Of a stretch of DNA of 19,861 nucleotides, positions 14,410 to 19,861 are shown in pieces. A model generated the notes under the pieces. The model was not told the DNA's origin. It was given only the letters and a program-made list of their open reading frames with translations, and searched no databases. Source of the DNA: JBDNJM01 sp041687755 (GTDB taxonomy: Bacteria; Planctomycetota; UBA1135; GCA-002686595); assembly GCA_041687755.1 (NCBI GenBank), contig JBDNJM010000156.1, forward strand, positions 1-19,861. The letters run 5' to 3'. The translations under genes were made by a program, and so were the position numbers. Position 1 is the stretch's first letter. Every line of letters starts with the position of its first letter.

Positions 14410-16038
14410 ATGCGTTCCACGCTCCACACTTCGAGCCTCTTCACGGGGCTCGCCGCCGCGTCGCTTGGCCTCGTTCTCTCCCCGGCCGCCGCGGCCCAAA
14501 ACTACGACCTCGTCCAGGTCGCCAGCGGCCTTTCGAGTCCGCTGTACGTAACGGCTGCCCCGGCGGATGCGCGCCTCTTCGCGCTCGAGCAGAACCAGGC
14601 GGATGTTCACATCATCGAAAACGGGGTGCTCCTGGCGACGCCCTTCATCGACCTGAACCAGATCACCACGCTCACGGTTAACGGCGAGCGCGGCCTGCTC
14701 GGCTTTGCGTTCCACCCGAACTACACCGAGAACGGCTACGTCTACGTCAGCTACACCGGCGCCAGCGGCCGCTCCAAGCTGGCGCGACTGACGCGCGACG
14801 CCGGCAACCCCTACGTGGTTGACCCGTCCACGTTCATCGAGTTCTTCGACCAGAACCAGCCGTTCAGCAACCACAACGGCGGCTGCATCCAGTTCGGCCC
14901 GGACGGGTACCTGTACTACGGCCTCGGCGACGGCGGCAGCTCCAACGACCCACAGTGCCGCGCGCAGAACCCGAACAACATCCTCGGCAAGATGCTGCGC
15001 CTCGACGTCGACGTGGTCGACGTCACGAACGGCTACGGTATCCCCGCAGACAACCCGTACGTCGGCGATCCGCTGACCCGCGACGAGATCTACTTCTTCG
15101 GCTTGCGCAACCCGTGGCGCTTCTCGTTCGACCGCGACACCGGTGACCTGTACATCGGCGACGTCGGCCAGGACGCTCGCGAAGAGATCGACGTGGCGCC
15201 CTTCGGAGTGCCTGCGCTGAACTTCGGCTGGAAGGTCCTCGAGGGCAACAAGTGCAACTCGACCGGCAACTGCGACGCAGGCATCCCCGCCTGCGGCTCG
15301 CCGGTCTACACCGGGCCGATCTACCAGTACAACCACACCGGCGGCATCTGCTCGGTTACGGGCGGCTACCCGTACCGCGGCTCGGCCATGCCCGCGCTCG
15401 ACGGCACCTACTTCTTCAGCGACGTCTGCACCTCGCAGTTCTGGACGCTGGAGTGGGACGGCTCCAACGGCTTCACGAACTTCCAGGACCGCACCGCCGA
15501 CCTGAACTCTTCGCTCGGCCAGAACGCCGGGTCGATCAACTCGTTCGGCGAGACCGACCGCGGTGAGCTGCTCGTCGTTTCGCCCTCGGGCGGCGGCCGC
15601 ATCCTCCAGGTGGTGCCCCAGGGCGTCGCCGCGGCGCCCGCGCCCGCGCTCGACACCCGCTTCGAGCAGGTTTCGCTGAGCAGCGGCGGCACGCACTCGC
15701 TGTACCTCGACGGCACCGCGGCCAACGCCGGCAAGCCTTACGTCATGCTGGGTTCGGCCTCGGGCACGACCCCTGGCCTTATCGTCGACGGCATCGCGCT
15801 GCCGCTGAACGCCGACAACTACTCGATCCTGCTGCTCAACCAGCTCAACAGCGGCCCGTTCAAGCGCACCGCTGGCTTGCTGGACGCCGAGGGTCGCGCG
15901 GACGCGCTGATCGACATCGCTCCGGGCACCAACGGCGGCGGCCTCATCGGCGCCACCGTGAACCACGCGTTCGTCGTCTTCGATGCCGGCGTGGTCAGCT
16001 TCGCGAGCAACGCGACCGAGCTGACGCTGCTGCCTTAG
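14410..16038 (+). CDS. Secreted glucose/sorbosone dehydrogenase-like beta-propeller protein (copy 1)
   Basis: 542-residue exported protein of the glucose/sorbosone dehydrogenase (GSDH) family, PQQ-dependent sugar oxidases with a six-bladed propeller. The signal peptide ends near AAAA-QN (after about residue 29). Family motifs are GERGLLGFAFHPNY (92-105; His102 matches the catalytic His), NHNGGCIQFGPDGYLYYGLGDGG (154-176), GLRNPWRFSFDRDTGDLYIGDVGQ (231-254) and NFGWKVLEG (271-279). Seven Cys in the mature part are mostly shared with the next gene, suggesting disulfides. The propeller ends near 405; residues of about 415-542 are a separate beta-rich module ending NHAFVVFD...FASNATEL. The ATG starting a good signal peptide was chosen over upstream in-frame codons. 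Sugar substrate and PQQ dependence are not shown by sequence alone. A paralogue follows downstream. Confidence 0.92.
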   Translation: MRSTLHTSSLFTGLAAASLGLVLSPAAAAQNYDLVQVASGLSSPLYVTAAPADARLFALEQNQADVHIIENGVLLATPFIDLNQITTLTVNGERGLLGFAFHPNYTENGYVYVSYTGASGRSKLARLTRDAGNPYVVDPSTFIEFFDQNQPFSNHNGGCIQFGPDGYLYYGLGDGGSSNDPQCRAQNPNNILGKMLRLDVDVVDVTNGYGIPADNPYVGDPLTRDEIYFFGLRNPWRFSFDRDTGDLYIGDVGQDAREEIDVAPFGVPALNFGWKVLEGNKCNSTGNCDAGIPACGSPVYTGPIYQYNHTGGICSVTGGYPYRGSAMPALDGTYFFSDVCTSQFWTLEWDGSNGFTNFQDRTADLNSSLGQNAGSINSFGETDRGELLVVSPSGGGRILQVVPQGVAAAPAPALDTRFEQVSLSSGGTHSLYLDGTAANAGKPYVMLGSASGTTPGLIVDGIALPLNADNYSILLLNQLNSGPFKRTAGLLDAEGRADALIDIAPGTNGGGLIGATVNHAFVVFDAGVVSFASNATELTLLP

Positions 16039-16061
16039 TTCGAAGCAGGGACAGTCTGATC

Positions 16062-16116
16062 CCGGGAGGGTCGCAGAGAGCTGGCTAGCGCCGCTCTGGC
16101 GGCCCTCCCGGCTTTC
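16062..16116 (+). terminator. Bipartite hairpin terminator after GSDH copy 1
   Basis: Perfect 9-bp outer stem CCGGGAGGG (16062-16070) / CCCTCCCGG (16103-16111), continued inside by CAGAG (16074-16078) / CTCTG (16094-16098), 24 nt after the stop codon. It is followed by a short CTTTCGTT instead of a full T-tract. A strong factor-independent or transcript-stabilising 3' end is likely, and it would separate the two dehydrogenase genes into different transcripts. Confidence 0.65.
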
Positions 16117-16595
16117 GTTCGGGCCTTCCGGTTCTCTTTGGGGCCCCTCTCGGTTCCTCAGAGGCTAGCCGCGAGCCCTCTCCGGACATCATCCGTCCTC
16201 GCACGGGCGCGCTAAGGCGTAGGGGCCCAGGCTCGAACGGCAGCCGCTCCGAGCGAGTCACTGAACTGAACTGAACTGAACTGAACTGAACTGAACTGAA
16301 CTGAGCGGCCCGGCCTTCGCGGATCCTGCGTTGACCGGGTTGTTTTCTGCAGAGGCTCGACCCGGGTCGGGTGGGGTTGGCGGCCCGGGCGAGGGTGGCA
16401 TCGGATGCGGGCTCGCAAGTCTCGCAACCACGCCCTTCTGGCAGATTTGTGAGATACCGCTCGACCCAATCCGACCTAGCCCTTTGATCACGGTCTATGC
16501 TTGCTGGTCGATTGGCCTTCACATCCCCCTCAGATTCCGCTGTTCTCCCCCCGTTCGACTGGCGAGACCTGATTCTTCGAGCCCATTCCCCCCAC
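16117..16595. other. Long intergenic region upstream of GSDH copy 2
   Basis: About 480 nt with no supported gene. It holds the (CTGAA)8 microsatellite at 16261-16304. Minus-strand frames across it remain open only because TTCAG repeats have no stop in any frame (they would read FSSVQ over and over), and they run into the antisense of the dehydrogenase gene, so no protein is called. TATGCT at 16496-16501 is a possible -10 element, but 94 nt before the start. Confidence 0.6.
16261..16304. repeat. Pentanucleotide microsatellite (CTGAA)8 plus CTGA
   Basis: Eight exact copies of CTGAA (16261-16300) followed by CTGA. It starts 150 nt past the hairpin terminator of copy 1 and ends 291 nt before the ATG of copy 2. 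Perfect pentamer tracts are rare in bacteria and are prone to slipped-strand length change. It is non-coding on the + strand, where every frame meets TGA. Confidence 0.97.
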
Positions 16596-18194
16596 ATGGT
16601 GCGCTTTCTCCCCGCGCTTCTCGGTGCGGTGCTCGGTGTCCTGTTAACAGGCTCCGGTGCACTTGCCCAGGTTCCGCTCACGACCGAGGCGGTCGGTTTC
16701 TTCAACTCGCCGGTCGAGCTGACGGCCCCTGCAGGCGATGACCGCCTGTTCGTCATGGAGCTCAACAGTGGGCAGGTCAAAATTATCAAGAACGGCCAGG
16801 TGCTCGGCACGCCGTTCCTCGACCTGGGCGGCCAGGTTCAGACGGGTGGTGAGCGCGGCATGCTCGGGATGGCCTTCCACCCGCTGTACGCGATCAACGG
16901 CTACTTCTTCGTCGCCTACACGCGCTTCGGTGGGGACACGGTGATCGAGCGCTTCCAGCGCGCGAGCTGGAACCCGGATCAGGTGGCTCCCGGCAGCCAG
17001 CAGACCGTTTTCGTGGCCCAGCAGCCGTACGAGAACCACAACGGGGGCTGCATTCGCTTCGGTCCGGACGGGTACCTCTACATCGGCTCCGGCGATGGCG
17101 GGGGCAACAACGACCCGGACTGCAACAGCCAAAATCTCGGCTCGCTGCTGGGCAAGATCCTGCGGATCGACGTCGATGCGATCGACATCACCGGCTCCTA
17201 CGGGATCCCGGTCACGAACCCGTTCCTGGGTTGGCCGGGCGCGCGACCGGAGATTTGGGTCTACGGCCTGCGCAACCCCTGGCGCTTCAGCTTTGACCGC
17301 CAGACCGGCGACCTTTGGATCGGCGATGTCGGCGAGCTGCAGCGCGAGGAGATCGACTTCGCGCCCGCCGGCGTCGGCGGCTGGAACTTTGGCTGGCGCG
17401 TGCTCGAGGGCACGCTCTGCAACGCCGCTGGCGGCTGCGCCGGTTCGGACTGCAGCTCGGGCGGGCTGAGCGCTCCGGTCTGGGAATACGGCCACGACGC
17501 GGCGGGGGGGTGCTCGGTTACGGGTGGCTTCATATACCGCGGATGTGAAATTCTGGGCCTGAATGGGACCTACTTCACCGCCGACTTCTGCTCCGGGAAG
17601 CTCTGGTCCTTCGGGAGCAACGGCTACAGCATCTGGAGCCTGGCAGAGCGGCAGAACGAGATCACGGCCCCCGGTGGCAGCCCCATCACCCAGGTCACCT
17701 CCATTGGCGAGGACGGCTTCGGTGAGCTGTATTTCATCACGATTGGCGGCGGCGTCTACAAGCTGGTGAGCGCGACCGGCCCGAAGGAGAGCTGTGGTTC
17801 GCTGGTGGCCTCGCCGCGGCAGATTTCGGCCCAGGATGGGGGAGTCGTGCAGTTCCAGCTGGACGCCCCCGACTACCTTGCCTTCTCGCCGTTTTTCATG
17901 CTCGGCAGCAGCTCAGGCAGCTGGCCGGGGCTGACGCTGGACGGCGTCTTGATTCCGCTCAACCCGGACGCCTACCTGCTGAACGTCCTCGATAGCGCCA
18001 ACACCGGGCCTTTCGTGAACTGGTTGAGCGCCCTCGATGCCAAGGGTCGCGCGACGGCGGTGCTGAACCTCGCTGGGGCGTCCCTTCCGCCCGCGGCAAT
18101 CGGCAAGACCTTCACCCACGCTTTCCTCGTGTTCGACGGGATCGGCCAGGTGCTGTTCTCCTCGGCGGCAGAGGACCTGCAAATCACTCCGTGA
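16596..18194 (+). CDS. Secreted glucose/sorbosone dehydrogenase-like beta-propeller protein (copy 2)
   Basis: 532-residue paralogue of the gene at 14410-16038, similar along its whole length and roughly half or more identical in the propeller core. The signal peptide ends GALA-Q (after residue 24), again leaving a mature N-terminal Gln. Motifs are GERGMLGMAFHPLY (85-98; His95), NHNGGCIRFGPDGYLYIGSGDGG (148-169), GLRNPWRFSFDRQTGDLWIGDVG (224-246) and NFGWRVLEG (264-272). Nine Cys in the mature part match or add to those of copy 1. The C-terminal module (about 405-532) parallels that of copy 1: MLGSSSGSWPGL, PLNPDAY, HAFLVFD, LFSSAAEDLQI. The frame is open upstream to 16497, but only the ATG at 16596 yields a signal peptide at the N-terminus. 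It probably oxidises a sugar or aldose-containing polymer outside the cytoplasmic membrane; the exact substrate is unknown. Confidence 0.92.
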   Translation: MVRFLPALLGAVLGVLLTGSGALAQVPLTTEAVGFFNSPVELTAPAGDDRLFVMELNSGQVKIIKNGQVLGTPFLDLGGQVQTGGERGMLGMAFHPLYAINGYFFVAYTRFGGDTVIERFQRASWNPDQVAPGSQQTVFVAQQPYENHNGGCIRFGPDGYLYIGSGDGGGNNDPDCNSQNLGSLLGKILRIDVDAIDITGSYGIPVTNPFLGWPGARPEIWVYGLRNPWRFSFDRQTGDLWIGDVGELQREEIDFAPAGVGGWNFGWRVLEGTLCNAAGGCAGSDCSSGGLSAPVWEYGHDAAGGCSVTGGFIYRGCEILGLNGTYFTADFCSGKLWSFGSNGYSIWSLAERQNEITAPGGSPITQVTSIGEDGFGELYFITIGGGVYKLVSATGPKESCGSLVASPRQISAQDGGVVQFQLDAPDYLAFSPFFMLGSSSGSWPGLTLDGVLIPLNPDAYLLNVLDSANTGPFVNWLSALDAKGRATAVLNLAGASLPPAAIGKTFTHAFLVFDGIGQVLFSSAAEDLQITP

Positions 18195-18198
18195 GCGG

Positions 18199-18220
18199 CT
18201 TGGGCTCCCCGGGGCCCAAG
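18199..18220 (+). terminator. Hairpin directly after GSDH copy 2
   Basis: CTTGGGC (18199-18205) / GCCCAAG (18214-18220), a perfect 7-bp stem with an 8-nt GC-rich loop, beginning 4 nt after the stop codon. No T-tract. It may act with the larger hairpin at 18248-18280. Confidence 0.45.
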
Positions 18221-18247
18221 GCACAAGGGTCCGCCATTGGGCTCCTG

Positions 18248-18280
18248 ACGGCCGGCTTGCCCCTCGGGCGGGCCGGCCGT
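18248..18280 (+). terminator. Strong nested hairpin upstream of the YjbQ-like gene
   Basis: Outer stem ACGGCCGGC (18248-18256) / GCCGGCCGT (18272-18280), perfect over 9 bp. Inner stem GCCC (18259-18262) / GGGC (18266-18269) closes a CTC loop. It ends 6 nt before the candidate -10 box of the next gene. It is either the 3' end of the GSDH copy 2 transcript or an operator over the next promoter. No T-tract. Confidence 0.5.
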
Positions 18281-18286
18281 GGCCGT

Positions 18287-18292
18287 TATGCT
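18287..18292 (+). promoter_or_regulatory. Candidate -10 element of the YjbQ-like gene
   Basis: TATGCT ending exactly 7 nt before the ATG at 18300, the leaderless spacing seen before other genes here. The region where a -35 box would lie is inside the nested hairpin, and no -35 match is seen. Confidence 0.4.
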
Positions 18293-18299
18293 GCTGCCC

Positions 18300-18746
18300 A
18301 TGTCCGTTCAGCTCAGTGGTCCACACGAACTTCGGCTCCGCACGTCGGGTCGTGGACTGCACGAGCTGACGGCCGAGCTCCAGCGCCTCACGGCCGGGAG
18401 CGGCATCGTGTCCGGTCAGGCGCAGCTTTTCGTGCACCACACGAGTTGCTCGCTGATTGTGGGGGAGAATGCGGATCCGGACGTGCAGGCCGACACGCTG
18501 GCCTACTTCGAGCGCCTCGTGCCGGACGGGGACCCGCGCTACGCCCACAGTGCTGAGGGGCCCGACGACATGGCCGCTCACCTGCGGTCGATGCTCACGG
18601 CAACTTCGCTCGCGCTTCCGGTTCGCGACCGCGCGCTGGATCTGGGAACTTGGCAGGGTGTGTTCCTGTTCGAGCACCGCACCGCCGCCCACGCCCGCCG
18701 CCTGAGCCTGACCCTGATCGGGTCCGCAGACCGAGCCCCATCATGA
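18300..18746 (+). CDS. YjbQ/UPF0047 family protein
   Basis: 148-residue protein of the YjbQ/UPF0047 family, compact cytoplasmic beta-proteins. Some members show weak thiamine-phosphate synthase activity, but the physiological role is unsettled. Signature parts are LFVHHTSCSLIVGEN (43-57), ADPDVQADTLAYFERLVP (58-75), YAHS (81-84), DDMAAHLRSMLTATSLALPV (89-108) and LGTWQGVFLFEH (115-126). The clustered His residues (46, 47, 83, 94) form the metal-like site of the family. In-frame starts at 18279 (GTG) and 18288 (ATG) exist. The ATG at 18300 is preferred because the family begins there and the TATGCT box precedes it by 7 nt. The stop overlaps the next gene as ATGA, so the two are translationally coupled. 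Confidence 0.92.
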   Translation: MSVQLSGPHELRLRTSGRGLHELTAELQRLTAGSGIVSGQAQLFVHHTSCSLIVGENADPDVQADTLAYFERLVPDGDPRYAHSAEGPDDMAAHLRSMLTATSLALPVRDRALDLGTWQGVFLFEHRTAAHARRLSLTLIGSADRAPS

Positions 18747-19798
18747 GTACCGACGCCTCCAAGTCATCCGTCCTGCTGCTGCGCTCCGGCGTTGCCGCGT
18801 TCGATGCGGCCCTCGCCGCAGAGCTTCAGCGACGGGCGCCAAGTGGTCTGCACCAGGCGGATACGTGGCCCTCCAGCCTGCCGGACGACGTGGGGCTGGT
18901 TTGCTCCGCGGCCGAAGGGTCGGACTACGAGTTGCCCAAGGCTGCGCTCGCTGCCGGGGCGCACTTCGTGGACCTGGACGACCGTCGGGGACGGATTCTC
19001 GACGGCGCGGAGGCGCTGGCGGACGTCGCTGGCTCAGGCGGGCTGCAGGCCGTCTTCGGAGCGGGGCTGCTGCCCGGGCTGATCGAGCCGTTCGTGCGCG
19101 AGACGGCCGACGGCCTGCGACGCGTGAACGAAGTGCTGATTGGGATTGCGCCGGGCTCGGAGCGCTTCGGGGTGTTCGCTCCTGAGCGCCTGTTGGCCTC
19201 GATGGGCACGCGCATCTCGATGCTGCTCGGCGCAGAGCAGACCGAGCGTGAGGCGCTCGGCGACGAGCGCTGGATCGAGCATCCCGCGCCGGTGGGCCCG
19301 CTGCAATCGGTCAACGTGGATGCCGCGGACCTGGAGCTGTATACCAAGCGACCGATCAAGGCGACGAGCGTGCGGGTCTCGTTCAGCCAGGCGACCAAGG
19401 CGGAGCGGCGACTTCTACAGCGGGCGGCGAAGTTCGTGCCGCGCGGCTGGTTCGGGGGCGCGGCGGGCGCGGCCGCGCGCTTGGGGAAGCTGGCGGGCAA
19501 GGGCTCGGGCGGAGCGCTCGTGACGCTGATGGTGCGCGGGATCGACGCGAAGCAACTGCCGCGCGAGCGGCGGGTCTCGATCCTCCATCCGGGCGGTGCC
19601 GGCGCGCTCGCGGCGATCCCCGCAGGCTTGGTCGTTGAGCGCTGCCTGGCGGGGCGGGCGCCCAGCCCTGAGGGTTATGCGGGTCCCGCCGAGGGCTGGA
19701 TTCAGGAGGCGGAACTGCTCGAGGCGCTCTCCCAGGGCGGCGCCAGCGTGGTCGAGGGCGACTTGGGCGGGTGGCGCGGTGCGCATACGGCGAGCTGA
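18743..19798 (+). CDS. Saccharopine-dehydrogenase-like protein with degenerate nucleotide-binding N-terminus
   Basis: 351-residue protein similar to the saccharopine dehydrogenase-like superfamily. Residues of about 62-115 fit best: YELPKAALAAGAHFVDLDD (62-80) followed by an AVFGAGLLPGLIEPFV stretch (103-118), as in family members where it follows the Rossmann fold. The N-terminal strand SSVLLLRSGVAAFDAAL (8-24) lacks the usual GxGxxG loop, and the first domain is shortened to about 60 residues, so NAD(P) binding is doubtful. The middle part contains a Gly/Ala-rich loop (about 230-260). ATG at 18743 overlaps the YjbQ-like stop by 4 nt, showing co-translation. Members of this superfamily often have unknown roles, and lysine metabolism should not be assumed. 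The family call is moderately sure, the function open. Confidence 0.75.
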   Translation: MSTDASKSSVLLLRSGVAAFDAALAAELQRRAPSGLHQADTWPSSLPDDVGLVCSAAEGSDYELPKAALAAGAHFVDLDDRRGRILDGAEALADVAGSGGLQAVFGAGLLPGLIEPFVRETADGLRRVNEVLIGIAPGSERFGVFAPERLLASMGTRISMLLGAEQTEREALGDERWIEHPAPVGPLQSVNVDAADLELYTKRPIKATSVRVSFSQATKAERRLLQRAAKFVPRGWFGGAAGAAARLGKLAGKGSGGALVTLMVRGIDAKQLPRERRVSILHPGGAGALAAIPAGLVVERCLAGRAPSPEGYAGPAEGWIQEAELLEALSQGGASVVEGDLGGWRGAHTAS

Positions 19799-19861
19799 GC
19801 ATTGCACGCTGGGGAGCGAAGCCCTCAGCGTCTGGCGGGGGGAAGGATACGGTGCCAGGCA
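19799..19861. other. Gene-free right edge of the window
   Basis: The last 63 nt after the saccharopine-dehydrogenase-like gene show no start codon with coding potential and no clear hairpin. The neighbour to the right is outside the window. Confidence 0.4.

Noticed and set aside
14392..15966. 524-codon minus-strand frame opposite GSDH copy 1
   Set aside because: Antisense shadow rich in Val/Ala/Arg without motifs. The + strand protein matches the GSDH family throughout.
16085..16810. Open minus-strand frame of 241 codons with FSSVQ repeats across the CTGAA tract
   Set aside because: It is open only because TTCAG repeats contain no stop in any frame and because it overlaps the GSDH copy 2 start in antisense. 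The sequence outside the repeat looks like a high-GC shadow with no domain.

Overview
The window is about 70% GC with dense coding on both strands. It most resembles a planctomycete (Planctomycetota). The indicators are an ECF sigma factor next to a Ser/Thr kinase, two lipoprotein members of the sulfatase superfamily, secreted glucose/sorbosone dehydrogenases with a shared beta-rich C-terminal module, and a fragment of an FG-GAP/VCBS protein ending in a similar module. A myxobacterial source is less likely but cannot be excluded. No mobile element, tRNA, rRNA or CRISPR array was recognised. Shine-Dalgarno sequences are mostly absent. Instead, five genes carry a TANNNT hexamer ending 6-7 nt before the start codon, as expected for leaderless transcripts.

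Left part (1-3977): a frame-broken remnant of an exported FG-GAP repeat protein (+) converges on a minus-strand group. That group, in transcription order, is an ECF sigma factor (GTG start), a Ser/Thr kinase, and a LOG-family phosphoribohydrolase. The kinase ends in a striking domain with Gly at exactly every fifth residue, 17 times. The LOG gene may have its own promoter inside the 53-nt gap after the kinase.

Centre (4284-12608): a lipoprotein sulfatase-superfamily enzyme (-) is divergent from a two-gene + strand operon. The operon encodes a GCS2-type carboxylate-amine ligase fused to two CBS domains, overlapping by 4 nt an AstE/AspA-type zinc deacylase. This pairs an amide-forming with an amide-cleaving enzyme. 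The divergent region holds two sets of direct repeats just upstream of a plausible promoter. A second, related lipoprotein sulfatase-superfamily gene (-) converges on this operon. Both sulfatase-like proteins have Thr in place of the Cys/Ser that becomes formylglycine, so they are probably not classical sulfatases.

Right part (12760-19798, all +): an NAD-dependent sugar-nucleotide epimerase/dehydratase; a small protein resembling part of an HDOD domain; two tandem paralogous secreted glucose/sorbosone dehydrogenases separated by a bipartite hairpin terminator and a (CTGAA)8 microsatellite; and a translationally coupled pair encoding a YjbQ/UPF0047 protein and a saccharopine-dehydrogenase-like protein with a degenerate nucleotide-binding N-terminus.
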